A stretch of DNA of 64,000 bases. It comes from Sinorhizobium chiapasense (GTDB taxonomy: Bacteria > Pseudomonadota > Alphaproteobacteria > Rhizobiales > Rhizobiaceae). The notes under the pieces were generated by a model, which was not told the DNA's origin, did not search any database, and saw only the letters and a program-made list of their open reading frames with translations. The position numbers and the translations under genes were made by a program. Position 1 is the first letter of the stretch. Each line of letters starts with the position of its first letter. Where the stretch lies: the NCBI RefSeq assembly GCF_036488675.1, contig NZ_CP133148.1, forward strand, positions 310,001 through 374,000, read 5' to 3'. Below are positions 17,921-26,843 of this stretch, one piece after another.

Positions 17921-18574
17921 ATGAGCGCGCCGCTTTCCCGGTACCTCAAGGATTTCAGCGCGCCGAAGATCGAGTTGTCGAGGATGCCGCCGAAATACTT
18001 CCCGGATATCGACTCCGGCTTTCCAGCCGTGGATCGTCCCGGCGCGAGGCCCGCCATGCCGGAGATCGACATCGATGCCGAGCGGCGCGATGCGTTCGCG
18101 GAAGGCCGCGCCGAAGCCAGCGCCGAACTCGTTTTCGAGCACCAAAAGCAGATCGCCGAACTCGAGGCGCGCCACGCCGAGGACATGCAAGCGTTGACGC
18201 TGCGCCTCGAAGGGGAAGTTGCCGGTAGACTGGCAAGCAAGTTTACGGAAATGACCGAGCGGCTTGCCGTCGGCCTCGGCGACCAGACGGCGCGCGTGCT
18301 TGCGCCGGTCATGGAAGAGGCGCTGCTGAAGCGCGCCATCGAAGATCTGGCGCAGATGGTCAGACAGGGGCTCGCGGCCGGCGAGGGTGGCGTGATCACG
18401 GTCAAGGGGCCGCAGTCTCTTTTCGAGGCGCTGAAGCGGCATATGCCGGATGACGCTACGCTTTTCCGCCATATCGAAACCAACGACATCGATCTCGCGG
18501 TCGAAATGGGTGACGCCGTACTGGTGACCAGGATGGCCGCCTGGTCCGATACCGTCCGGAAAGTTCTGGCATGA
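17921..18574 (+). CDS. FliH-like flagellar export ATPase regulator (candidate)
   Basis: This 217-aa protein has a proline-rich N-terminus and a charged coiled coil at about 50-100 (with [20 protein letters not shown] and [19 protein letters not shown]). A C-terminal alpha/beta part ([20 protein letters not shown], then [15 protein letters not shown]) resembles the FliH/V-ATPase E-subunit fold. FliH binds FliI and holds it at the export gate. The ATG at 17921 is preferred because GGGAGG lies 7 bases upstream (17908-17913). Its stop overlaps the motB start (ATGA). Since no other FliH is visible near fliI, this is the best candidate. The assignment rests on architecture and is an inference. Confidence 0.65.
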   Translation: MSAPLSRYLKDFSAPKIELSRMPPKYFPDIDSGFPAVDRPGARPAMPEIDIDAERRDAFAEGRAEASAELVFEHQKQIAELEARHAEDMQALTLRLEGEVAGRLASKFTEMTERLAVGLGDQTARVLAPVMEEALLKRAIEDLAQMVRQGLAAGEGGVITVKGPQSLFEALKRHMPDDATLFRHIETNDIDLAVEMGDAVLVTRMAAWSDTVRKVLA

Positions 18575-19779
18575 GTGACGAAAGCCATCATAACGGCAAG
18601 AACGAAATCATCATCGTCAAGCGTTCCCCGGACGGCCACGGCGAGCATCATGGCGGCTCGTGGAAGATCGCCTATGCCGACTTCATGACGGCGATGATGG
18701 CTTTCTTTCTGGTGATGTGGCTGATCAACGCCGCGAACGAAGAGACGAAAGCGGCGATCGCCTCCTATTTCAATCCGGTGCAACTCACCGACCAGAAGCC
18801 CTCGGAGAAGGGGCTGAAGGATCCCGCCAAGGACGCCCAGGGCGAGCAGACGCAGCAGCGGTCGAAGACCGACGGCGAGCAATCGAAATCCGGCGGCGCC
18901 GCCAAGAAAGGCGATCAGCTGACGGCGACCTCCGGCGAGGAAACGAAGTATTCCGACGCCGATTTCTTCGAGAACCCCTATTCGGTTCTTTCCGAAATCG
19001 CCAAGGAAGTCGGCCAGCAGGCCAATATCAGCGTCAAGGGCGATGGCGGCGCGGCGCAGTCGGGTCCGGCGACGGGTGCCGAAGGCGGCGAGGCCTACCG
19101 CGACCCCTTCGATCCGGACTTCTGGACCAAGCAGGTCGAGATCAAGGAGGCCGGCAATACCGCGCTAAGCGACGTGGCAGCCGCGACGAACCCCGCGCAG
19201 CAGGGAGCAGCCGAGCAAAAGCCGGTCGCCGATGGTCGGGTGCCGGCCAAGATCGAAGGCCAGACTGCCGCGAGCGCGGACGCATCCAAGCCTGAGCCCG
19301 ACGGAAAAGATCTGCAGAAAGAGGCAGACGCGCTTAAAGTCGAAATCGAGAAGGAACTCGGCCAAAATGCCGGGCGGCTCATTGAGGGGCTGATGGTGAC
19401 CCCTGCCGAGGGCGGCCTTCTCGTGACCATCAGCGAGCAGACGGACGCCGCGATGTTCGCGGTCGGCTCCGCCGTGCCGCAGAAGGAACTCGTGCTCGCG
19501 ATGGAAAAAATCGGCCGGCTGCTCGCAGCGCGCAAGGGTGCCGTGGCAATCCGCGGCCACACGGACGGTCGTCCGTTCAAGGACGGAACCTACGACAACT
19601 GGCGCCTCTCGGCGGCGCGCGCGCAGAGCGCCTACTACATGCTCGTCCGTGGCGGGCTGACGGAAGACCGTGTCAGCCAGATCAGCGGCTTCGCGGATCG
19701 GCGCCTCCAGGTCCCGAGCGATCCCTACGCGCCCGGCAACCGGCGCATCGAAATCCTGTTGCAGTCGGGACAGGGCTGA
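18571..19779 (+). CDS. motB: Flagellar stator protein MotB
   Basis: MotB anchors the stator to peptidoglycan and carries the proton-binding aspartate. The 402-aa product has a basic cytoplasmic head, then a helix [20 protein letters not shown] in which Asp37 is the expected ion-binding residue. A C-terminal OmpA/MotB peptidoglycan domain follows ([10 protein letters not shown] ... [20 protein letters not shown]). The linker between helix and OmpA domain is very long (about 60-270) and rich in Lys, Glu and Ala. It makes the protein about 90 residues longer than enteric MotB and is consistent with interaction with periplasmic MotC. It overlaps the FliH-like gene by four bases. Confidence 0.95.
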   Translation: MSDESHHNGKNEIIIVKRSPDGHGEHHGGSWKIAYADFMTAMMAFFLVMWLINAANEETKAAIASYFNPVQLTDQKPSEKGLKDPAKDAQGEQTQQRSKTDGEQSKSGGAAKKGDQLTATSGEETKYSDADFFENPYSVLSEIAKEVGQQANISVKGDGGAAQSGPATGAEGGEAYRDPFDPDFWTKQVEIKEAGNTALSDVAAATNPAQQGAAEQKPVADGRVPAKIEGQTAASADASKPEPDGKDLQKEADALKVEIEKELGQNAGRLIEGLMVTPAEGGLLVTISEQTDAAMFAVGSAVPQKELVLAMEKIGRLLAARKGAVAIRGHTDGRPFKDGTYDNWRLSAARAQSAYYMLVRGGLTEDRVSQISGFADRRLQVPSDPYAPGNRRIEILLQSGQG

Positions 19780-19783
19780 TCGG

Positions 19784-21088
19784 ATGCTGAAGCGGCTGCA
19801 CGCGATCCTCCTGATGTCGGCTCTGACTCTCCCGCTTCCGGGGGGGCTTGCCTGTGCGGCCGCGGCGGAAGAGCTCGCGCCCTTCAAGATGATAAGGTCG
19901 CTGCAATTCGTTCAGGATTCGGTCGTGCTCGGCGATCATTCCGCAATCGAGATGCAGCGTTTCATGCTGGGGGCGATCGACAAACGGCTGAGGGTCGTCG
20001 AGCAATCGGCCTTCCGCGATCCGCGCAACGTCGATGCGGCGCTGGTTTACGTCATGAGCGGCGGCAACCCCGACACGCTCGACTATCTGACCGACCGCGA
20101 CATCGAAGGAAATTTCGATAGCAGGGTAACGGAAGCGTTGCGGCAGTATCTCAGCGGCAAGGGCGCGCTTATCGTCGAAGCCCTTTCCAAGGCCGCGCCG
20201 GAATACAAGAACGCTCGCATCGGCCCTTATCTTTTCCTGATCCTCGGCAATGCGACCTCGCAGCAGAATCCCCTGGCTGCGATGAAATATTACGACTGGG
20301 CCCGTCTGACTGCGCCAGGCACCATCATCGAGGAGGCGGCGCTGCGACGCTCCGTCTTTCTGGCGGCAAGGGCGAACGAGCCCGACAAAGGGTTTCGCTA
20401 TGCCTTGAGCTATGCGCGCCGTTACCTGACGTCGCCCTATGCAAGCCAGTTCGCCGACGTGTTCGTCGAACTGGCGGTTGCACATTTCGATGAAGCGGCG
20501 GAGCAGCGGGTCTCCGAAGTCCTGGCCTTTATGGATCGGCCGCGCCAGCGCGAGGTCTATCTTCGTGTCGCCCGGCGCGCGGCGATCGGCGGCAATCAGG
20601 CTCTCGCGCGGCTTGCGTCGAAACGGGCCGAAGGTCTCGCTGATGGCGGCACTTCGCCGTCGCAGGTACTCGCGAGCTTTTATGAGGGGCTCGCCGCGGT
20701 GCCCTCGGCGGACGTGTTCACGGCCACCGAAACCATCAATGCAATCCCTGATGAAAAACTATCTCCGCGCGATCGGGCGCTCCGCGATGCGGCGAAGGCG
20801 ATTGCGGATGCGGTGGTGCAGCTACCGCAGGATGAAAGCTCCATGCAAGCGTTAGCGCCTACACCGGACAGAATCGCCGCGGAAGAGGGCGAGGCTGTGT
20901 CCGAGGAGACGGGAAGCGGGATGAGCCCATTCGGCGAGACGGCTGAGGCATCGGGTCAGTCGAGCGACGGTGGCAAGACCAGTGCCGGAACGAAGCGGTC
21001 TGTGGACCCGACACTCGACCGGTTCCTCACCAACGGGCGCTCGAAGATCGCTGAGATCGATTCTCTCCTGAAGGAGGAAGGACTATGA
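19784..21088 (+). CDS. motC: Periplasmic motility protein MotC
   Basis: In Sinorhizobium MotC is a periplasmic protein that works with MotB and needs MotE as chaperone. The 434-aa product begins with a signal peptide (MLKRLHAILLMSALTLPLPG, Ala-rich cleavage region near 25-30). A helical repeat-like body follows, then an acidic, low-complexity C-terminal region, ending in a Lys/Glu helix. The ATG at 19784, four bases after motB, is chosen over the in-frame upstream start at 19670, which lies inside motB. It overlaps the next gene by four bases. Confidence 0.93.
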   Translation: MLKRLHAILLMSALTLPLPGGLACAAAAEELAPFKMIRSLQFVQDSVVLGDHSAIEMQRFMLGAIDKRLRVVEQSAFRDPRNVDAALVYVMSGGNPDTLDYLTDRDIEGNFDSRVTEALRQYLSGKGALIVEALSKAAPEYKNARIGPYLFLILGNATSQQNPLAAMKYYDWARLTAPGTIIEEAALRRSVFLAARANEPDKGFRYALSYARRYLTSPYASQFADVFVELAVAHFDEAAEQRVSEVLAFMDRPRQREVYLRVARRAAIGGNQALARLASKRAEGLADGGTSPSQVLASFYEGLAAVPSADVFTATETINAIPDEKLSPRDRALRDAAKAIADAVVQLPQDESSMQALAPTPDRIAAEEGEAVSEETGSGMSPFGETAEASGQSSDGGKTSAGTKRSVDPTLDRFLTNGRSKIAEIDSLLKEEGL

Positions 21089-22596
21089 GGCCTCTTGACG
21101 AGAGTATGCGTAGCCCACCCCCGGCTGCCACGAGCAAGGCGGGGTCGAGGCAGGGCGGAAGGGAAGAGATCGGCGGAGCGCCCCGCGGCTTCGAAGACGC
21201 GATTGCCGACGCCAGCCGCCAGAAAGCACAGGGACAAGGCCCGGCTATTAGCGATGCCAAACAGCAGGCGGACAATCCATCTGCTAACGGCTCGCGGGGA
21301 CCGATCGACAACGGCACGGCAGCCGAAGATCGTGAGATACGTGCTTCGATCGGACGCAACGGATCAGAGGGCAGCTGGGACGCGGAGTCATTGCACGACC
21401 TCGGCAATGGTGGTGCGGAAGATAAGAACGCGGCCGGCAATCGAGCGACATCCGATTCGGGTTCCGTCCGCGAGCAGGCAATTAAGCGGCTTCAGCGCAT
21501 GGGCCTCGCGAACAAGGAACGTACGCCATCGGGCAGAGATCGTGGCGGCGAACAGGACACGGATGCGTTGGCGCAGAAGGTAGCTGCCCTCGCGCGCGGG
21601 CAGGCAAAGGCAGGCGCCGCGGCAACGCCCGAAGCGCCGGCGGGCGCCGAGCAGGAGGACGCTTCCGGCACGGCCGAGCCGGCAAAGGGGGCCGTCGGCG
21701 ATCTGCTTACGATGCTCGGCGCGGCGGCCGCGATAACCGCCGCTCTGCAGCAGCCGGAAGGCGAGGCGGACCGCCTGTCGGGTGAACGCACCGTGCCGGG
21801 CAACACGGCCCGAATCAACGGCGGCGAAGGTTTGGCCGATGCGGTCCCGGACGACGGCCTGCAGGGAGAGAAGGACGTTTCCGAACCCGATCAACTGTTC
21901 CGGTTTGCGCGTGCCGACGGCAAGGGCCAGACGGTGTCGATGGCCATTTCGCGAGATGGGGAGAAAGCCGTCGTCGATAACACCAAGCCGGGCACCACGT
22001 CCAAGGCGGAAAACGTCACTGTCTTGGAAGCGCGCCGTTACCTCGGCCTGGCGATGAACCCCAACGCAGCGTCGGTGACAGGCGCGATTGCGGGTGACAG
22101 TGGATGGACGCAGTTGATGCAATCGAGCACAGCCCTGGCGCAATCCGATACCTCGGGCCAAGTCGGCAAGACGCTCAACACGCTCAAGATCCAGATGCAT
22201 CCGATCGAGCTCGGCACGGTGACGGCGACCTTGCGGTTGAAGGACGACGCGTTGCAGGTCGATCTGAAAGTGGAGTCCGGCGAGGCGTTCCGCCAGTTGC
22301 GTGACGACCAGGGTGAGATGGTCAAAGCCTTGCGCGCCCAAGGCTTCGCGGTCGACCAGGTGAATATCGTGTTCAATGCCGGCGGCGACGCTTCGTCTGG
22401 CGGCAGTGCGCAGCAGCAGGCGCAAACCGCCCCAGGCCAGCAGGGGCGCGAACACGCCGGCGAGGGGAGCGGACAGGAGCGCCAGAGACAGGATAGTGCG
22501 CAAGCAGCGGCGGCAGAAAGGTGGGCGGGCAATGATGGACAGGGTGATGCGCCGGTTGACGCTGAGCGCACTCGTGCTGGTTACGTCTACATGTAG
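21085..22596 (+). CDS. fliK: Flagellar hook-length control protein FliK (formerly MotD)
   Basis: FliK measures hook length and switches export specificity. The 503-aa protein has a long, low-complexity N-terminal two thirds and a compact C-terminal FliK domain (about 370-455) with LKIQMHPIELGTVTATLRLK and EMVKALRAQGFAVDQVNIVF, then a Gln/Gly-rich tail. AAGGAGG lies at 21071-21077 and the ATG overlaps the motC stop. In S. meliloti the gene at this position was first named motD and later reassigned to fliK. Its last 65 bases overlap the transglycosylase gene. Confidence 0.92.
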   Translation: MRPLDESMRSPPPAATSKAGSRQGGREEIGGAPRGFEDAIADASRQKAQGQGPAISDAKQQADNPSANGSRGPIDNGTAAEDREIRASIGRNGSEGSWDAESLHDLGNGGAEDKNAAGNRATSDSGSVREQAIKRLQRMGLANKERTPSGRDRGGEQDTDALAQKVAALARGQAKAGAAATPEAPAGAEQEDASGTAEPAKGAVGDLLTMLGAAAAITAALQQPEGEADRLSGERTVPGNTARINGGEGLADAVPDDGLQGEKDVSEPDQLFRFARADGKGQTVSMAISRDGEKAVVDNTKPGTTSKAENVTVLEARRYLGLAMNPNAASVTGAIAGDSGWTQLMQSSTALAQSDTSGQVGKTLNTLKIQMHPIELGTVTATLRLKDDALQVDLKVESGEAFRQLRDDQGEMVKALRAQGFAVDQVNIVFNAGGDASSGGSAQQQAQTAPGQQGREHAGEGSGQERQRQDSAQAAAAERWAGNDGQGDAPVDAERTRAGYVYM

Positions 22597-23098
22597 CGCC
22601 TGGGCAAGCGCCGGCGTCTGCGAGAGCGAGATCATTTCCGCCGCTTCGAAATATGGCATTCCGACCGGTATTCTCTATTCCGTGGGCCTGACCGAGACCG
22701 GCCGCAAGGGATCCCTCCAGCCTTACGCGATGAACATCGAGGGCAAGGCGTATTTCGGCACCAGCGTTGAGGACGTCTTGGCTCGCTTCGGCACAGCGCG
22801 AGCGGAAGGGGCCAAGCTCATCGATCTCGGCTGCATGCAGATCAACTATTACTTCCACGGCGAGAATTTTCGTTCGCCGGAGGAAATGCTTGATCCGCGC
22901 AAGAATGTCGAATATGCCGCACGCTTCCTGTCCAATCTCCGCGCGAGGCACGAGAGCTGGACGATGGCCGTCGCGCGTTACCATGCCGGTCCGAACAACG
23001 ATCCGGCGCAGAAGAAGTACGTCTGCCGGGTGATCGCGAATCTCGTCGCGACGGGCTACGGGAAGTGGACGCCGAACGCCACGCAGTTCTGTCAATAA
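22532..23098 (+). CDS. Periplasmic lytic transglycosylase-like protein of the flagellar locus
   Basis: This is a 188-aa exported protein with a signal peptide (RRLTLSALVLVTSTCSAWAS, cleavage after about 27) and an SLT-type lysozyme-like fold. The features are a Glu in GLTETGRKGS as the probable catalytic acid, CMQINYYFHG where the family has GLMQ-N, NVEYAARFL, and MAVARYHAG. It probably opens the peptidoglycan for the rod. The rod protein FlgJ at 33084 lacks a hydrolase domain, so this enzyme may supply it. The start overlaps fliK by 65 bases. ATG at 22532, 22535 and 22547 are all possible. Confidence 0.82.
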   Translation: MMDRVMRRLTLSALVLVTSTCSAWASAGVCESEIISAASKYGIPTGILYSVGLTETGRKGSLQPYAMNIEGKAYFGTSVEDVLARFGTARAEGAKLIDLGCMQINYYFHGENFRSPEEMLDPRKNVEYAARFLSNLRARHESWTMAVARYHAGPNNDPAQKKYVCRVIANLVATGYGKWTPNATQFCQ

Positions 23099-23369
23099 TC
23101 AACCTGAGATTGCTCTCGTCCGCTTGAGACCGCATTGTGGCGACAATGCGGGCAGATTGTGATGGCAAGTGGATTTGTTGCAGTTCGTTAACTTTTCCAC
23201 ACGATTTTAGTGTCATGATTAACGAGCACCTACTAGATGTAGATCAAATCGGCACGCAATCCCTAATCAATTATTAAAATCTCCCATTAACTTCCTCTAG
23301 TTGTTCGTGAATCCCTCGATTCGTACCTCTTTATCAACGAGGCACCCATATTGATTCGGAGGCGGACGA
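23099..23369 (+). promoter_or_regulatory. rem upstream region
   Basis: A 271-base AT-rich gap before rem with TTAAC-type elements (for example near 23190, 23220 and 23286) and a TTATTAAAA patch at 23272. In S. meliloti rem is activated by VisNR, so a VisNR-dependent promoter is expected here. No box was assigned. Confidence 0.45.
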
Positions 23370-24041
23370 ATGATCGTGGTGGTTGATGATAGAGAGCTCG
23401 TAAAGGATGGCTACACGTCCTTGTTCGGGCGCGAAGGTATTCCCTCGACGGGCTTTGATCCGAGGGAATTTGGCGAGTGGGTAAACACGGCTGCGGACTC
23501 GGATATCGATGCGGTCGAGGCGTTTCTGATCGGGCAGGGTGACAGCGCATTCAGCCTGCCACGCGCGATCCGTGACCGCTCGATGGCACCGGTAATCGCG
23601 ATGAGCGATACACCTTCGCTCGAGAACACTCTGGCGCTGTTCGACTGCGGGGTCGACGACGTCGTGCGCAAGCCGGTGCACCCGCGAGAGATCCTCGCTA
23701 GGGTTGCCGCGATCCGCCGGCGCCTCAAGGCCATCACCAACTATACCGATATCGGTCCGATCCGCGTTTTCGCCGACGGCCGCGATCCGGAAATCAACGG
23801 CGAGGTCTTCGCCCTGCCGCGGCGCGAGCGGCGCATTCTCGAATACCTGGTCGCCAACCGCGGCCGCCGCGTGTCGAAGTCCCAGATCTTCAACGCGATC
23901 TACGGCATCTTCGACGAGGATGTCGAGGAGAACGTCGTCGAAAGCCACATCAGCAAGCTGCGCAAGAAACTGCGCAAGAAGCTCGGCTTCGACCCGATCG
24001 ATTCGAAGCGCTTCCTTGGTTACTGCATCGACTGGAACTGA
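23370..24041 (+). CDS. rem: Rem, OmpR-type activator of flagellar genes
   Basis: Rem is the exponential-phase motility regulator that switches on class II flagellar genes in Sinorhizobium. The 223-residue protein has an N-terminal receiver-like domain (about 1-115, VVVDDRELV at the acidic pocket and [10 protein letters not shown] at the conserved lysine). A C-terminal winged-helix follows (about 125-223, [20 protein letters not shown] and [12 protein letters not shown]). The position where the phospho-acceptor Asp is expected is occupied by Phe52 (DAVEAFLIG), so phosphorylation seems unlikely. GGAGG precedes the ATG. flgE and the hook genes lie downstream. Confidence 0.93.
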   Translation: MIVVVDDRELVKDGYTSLFGREGIPSTGFDPREFGEWVNTAADSDIDAVEAFLIGQGDSAFSLPRAIRDRSMAPVIAMSDTPSLENTLALFDCGVDDVVRKPVHPREILARVAAIRRRLKAITNYTDIGPIRVFADGRDPEINGEVFALPRRERRILEYLVANRGRRVSKSQIFNAIYGIFDEDVEENVVESHISKLRKKLRKKLGFDPIDSKRFLGYCIDWN

Positions 24042-24129
24042 GTGTGTGGCAGTGGGCGGGGCAGCTCAAGACAGGTTCACGCAAGGCCCGGCTCCTAGTG
24101 TCGCCGCAACGATGAATTGAGGATCCGAT

Positions 24130-25359
24130 ATGAGTCTCTACGGTACCATGAGAACCGGCGTGTCAGGCATGAACGCCCAATCGAACCGGCTCAGCACAGT
24201 CGCGGAGAACATCGCGAACGCCAATACGACCGGCTACAAGCGTGCATCGACGGAATTCTCATCGATGATCCTGCCGTCGAGCAACGGTGCCTACAATTCC
24301 GGCGGCGTGCAGACACAGGTTCGCTACAGTATCTCCGAGCAGGGTGCGACGACCTACACGACCTCCGGCAGCGATCTCGCGATCGATGGCGGCGGTTTCT
24401 TCATCGTTGAAGGTGCAAACGGTCAGGAATACCTGACGCGTGCCGGCGCCTTCGTCCCGGACAAGGAAGGCAACCTGGTCAACGCCGCAGGCTTCACACT
24501 GATGGGCTACGAGTACCAGGCCGGCGCCGATCCGACGGTTGTTGTCAACGGCTTCGACGGTCTGACCAAGGTGAATCTCAGCTCAGAAGGCTTGGTCGCT
24601 CAGGGATCGACGAAGGGTTCTATGGGCGCCAATCTTCCCTCGGGAGCGGCCGTAGGCGATACCTCCACGACGTCGCTTGTCGTCTATGACAGCCAGGGTA
24701 ACACGCGCATTCTCGATTTTGTGTATGAGAAGACCGCAGCAAACAATTGGTCGGTCGAAATCCGCGACCGTGCGACCTATACCGCCGGTCCGCCCGCCAC
24801 CGGTGTACTCGGCACCGCGGCCTTGGCCTTTGATGCAAGCGGGGCGCTTACGACCTCTCCGGCAACGCTCACCACCACAGCGATGACTGGCCTGCCCGGG
24901 ACTGGTGCAAACCTCGCGGCAATCACCATCGACCTGACCAAAACCACCCAGCTCGGCTACGCCTTCAACTCCGACGGCGGCACGATCGACGGCAACGCGC
25001 CGAGCAAGGTTGCCGGCTTTCAGATCGATTCCGATGGCATCGTCTACGTCAAATACGAAAACGGCAAGCTCGATCCACGCTATCGCATCGCGCTTGCCAA
25101 TGTGCAGAGCCCGGACAAGCTGCTGCCGGAGTCCGGCAACGTCTATTCGCAGGGCGTCGATTCCGGCGTGATTATCACCGGCTTCGCCGGTGCCGGCAAC
25201 TTCGGCGAAATCCTTTCGGGTGCGCTTGAGAGCTCGAACGTCGACATCGCTGAAGAACTGACGGCGATGATCGAATCCCAACGCAACTACACGGCCAACT
25301 CCAAGGTCTTCCAGACCGGCGCCGAATTGCTCGACGTGCTGGTCAACCTGAAACGGTAA
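24130..25359 (+). CDS. flgE: Flagellar hook protein FlgE
   Basis: FlgE polymerises into the hook. The 409-aa protein begins MSLYGTMRTGVSGMNAQSNR and contains the rod/hook motif [16 protein letters not shown]. It ends with SNVDIAEELTAMIESQRNYT and the C-terminal helix ELLDVLVNLKR. The middle is Thr/Gly/Ala-rich, as in hook surface domains. It follows rem after 88 bases, and flgK starts 24 bases downstream. Confidence 0.97.
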   Translation: MSLYGTMRTGVSGMNAQSNRLSTVAENIANANTTGYKRASTEFSSMILPSSNGAYNSGGVQTQVRYSISEQGATTYTTSGSDLAIDGGGFFIVEGANGQEYLTRAGAFVPDKEGNLVNAAGFTLMGYEYQAGADPTVVVNGFDGLTKVNLSSEGLVAQGSTKGSMGANLPSGAAVGDTSTTSLVVYDSQGNTRILDFVYEKTAANNWSVEIRDRATYTAGPPATGVLGTAALAFDASGALTTSPATLTTTAMTGLPGTGANLAAITIDLTKTTQLGYAFNSDGGTIDGNAPSKVAGFQIDSDGIVYVKYENGKLDPRYRIALANVQSPDKLLPESGNVYSQGVDSGVIITGFAGAGNFGEILSGALESSNVDIAEELTAMIESQRNYTANSKVFQTGAELLDVLVNLKR

Positions 25360-25383
25360 TCGGAAAGAGAGACGGTCCGCGTC

Positions 25384-26841
25384 ATGTCGCTGTCCACCGC
25401 AATCACAATCGCGCAGTCGGCTTTCAACACCACGGCGGCTCAGACGGCCATCGTGTCGAAGAACATCGCGAATGCGGGCAACGCGGACTACTCACGCCGG
25501 ATGGCGCTGCTGGGATCGACGCCGGGCGGGGCGCAGGTCGTCTCGATCTATCGGGCGCAGAACGAGGCGCTGCTCAAGCAGAGCATTGCCAGCATCGGGC
25601 AGTCCTCGGGTCAGGGTCGCCTCCTCTCCGGTCTGGAACTCCTGAAATCGTCGCTTGGCGGCAACGACTACGAAACGTCGCCGGCAAGATACCTGGCGGC
25701 ATTTCGCAACAGCTTGCAGACATTCGCGTCGACACCCGGAAACCCGGCGATGGCGGCTTCCACAGTGTCGGACGCTGGCGATCTGGCAAATGCCATCAGC
25801 ACGGCGGCAAATGCGGTTCAGAGCCTTCGCGCCGATGCCGACAAGGAGATCGCGATCGAGGTCGAGAAGCTGAACAGCCTGCTTGCCGAATTCGAGCAGG
25901 CCAACAATGCGGTGAAGGCGGCAACGGCTCAGGGGCAGGACGCGAGCGATGCCCTCGACCAACGGGACAAGATCCTGAAGCAGGTATCGGAGATCGTCGG
26001 CATCTCGACGGTCACGCGGGCCAACAACGACACCGTGATCTATACGGCCGACGGCACGGTGCTGTTCGAGACCATGCCCCGAGCTGTCACCTTCGCCCCC
26101 AAAGCAGCCTATGACGCGACGATCACGGGCAACAAGATCTATGTCGATGGTGTTCCGGTGGCGGCCGGCGCTGGAGCCAACACGACTGCCGAAGGCAAGC
26201 TGGCGAGCTTGCTTCAGCTGCGCGACGACGTCGGGCCGAAATTTCAGTCGCAGCTCGACGAAATTGCCCGCGGTCTGGTGACCCTCTTCCAGGAGGGCGA
26301 CCCGTCCGGCGTGCCGCCGATCCCCTATGCGCCAGGACTTTTCACCTGGGCAGGTGGCACGGTTCCGCCGGCGGGCACAGTTGTTCCCGGCCTTGCGGCA
26401 ACGCTCGCCGTCAATCCTTTGGCAAAAGCCAATCCGATGTTGCTGCGTGACGGTGGTTTCAACGGCGTCGTGTCCAATCCGGGCGGCGCTGCAACGCCCG
26501 ATGCGGGCTATACCGCCCTGCTCGAAGGCTTTATCGACGCCATGGGTGAGGACATGGCTTTCGACCCCGCAACGGGCCTCGACGGAACCAGCTCGATCCT
26601 CGATTTCGCAACATCGTCGGTCGGTTGGCTGGAGCAGCTGCGCAGCACCGCCTCGACCGCCAGCGATAACAAATCGGCGCTTCTTGCGCGCACCCAGGAA
26701 GCCTTGAGCAAAGAAACCGGCGTCAGCATCGACGAGGAATTGTCCCTGCTGCTCGACCTGGAGCAATCCTACAAAGCATCGGCCAAGCTGGTCAGCACCG
26801 TGGACGCCATGATGGCGGCCCTGATGGAAGCCGTGAGGTAA
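25384..26841 (+). CDS. flgK: Hook-filament junction protein FlgK (HAP1)
   Basis: FlgK is the first hook-filament junction protein. The 485-aa product begins MSLSTAITIAQSAFNTTAAQ with KNIANAGNADYSRR. It ends in GVSIDEELSLLLDLEQSYKA, a typical FlgK C-terminus. It lies between flgE and flgL, the usual order, with flgL two bases after its stop. Confidence 0.96.
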   Translation: MSLSTAITIAQSAFNTTAAQTAIVSKNIANAGNADYSRRMALLGSTPGGAQVVSIYRAQNEALLKQSIASIGQSSGQGRLLSGLELLKSSLGGNDYETSPARYLAAFRNSLQTFASTPGNPAMAASTVSDAGDLANAISTAANAVQSLRADADKEIAIEVEKLNSLLAEFEQANNAVKAATAQGQDASDALDQRDKILKQVSEIVGISTVTRANNDTVIYTADGTVLFETMPRAVTFAPKAAYDATITGNKIYVDGVPVAAGAGANTTAEGKLASLLQLRDDVGPKFQSQLDEIARGLVTLFQEGDPSGVPPIPYAPGLFTWAGGTVPPAGTVVPGLAATLAVNPLAKANPMLLRDGGFNGVVSNPGGAATPDAGYTALLEGFIDAMGEDMAFDPATGLDGTSSILDFATSSVGWLEQLRSTASTASDNKSALLARTQEALSKETGVSIDEELSLLLDLEQSYKASAKLVSTVDAMMAALMEAVR

Positions 26842-26843
26842 TC

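Noticed and set aside
16420-18882. Long reverse-strand frame of 820 codons over the third flagellin, FliH-like and motB genes
   Set aside because: It is antisense to well-supported genes, rich in Arg/Ser with no recognisable domain, and its length follows from the high GC content.
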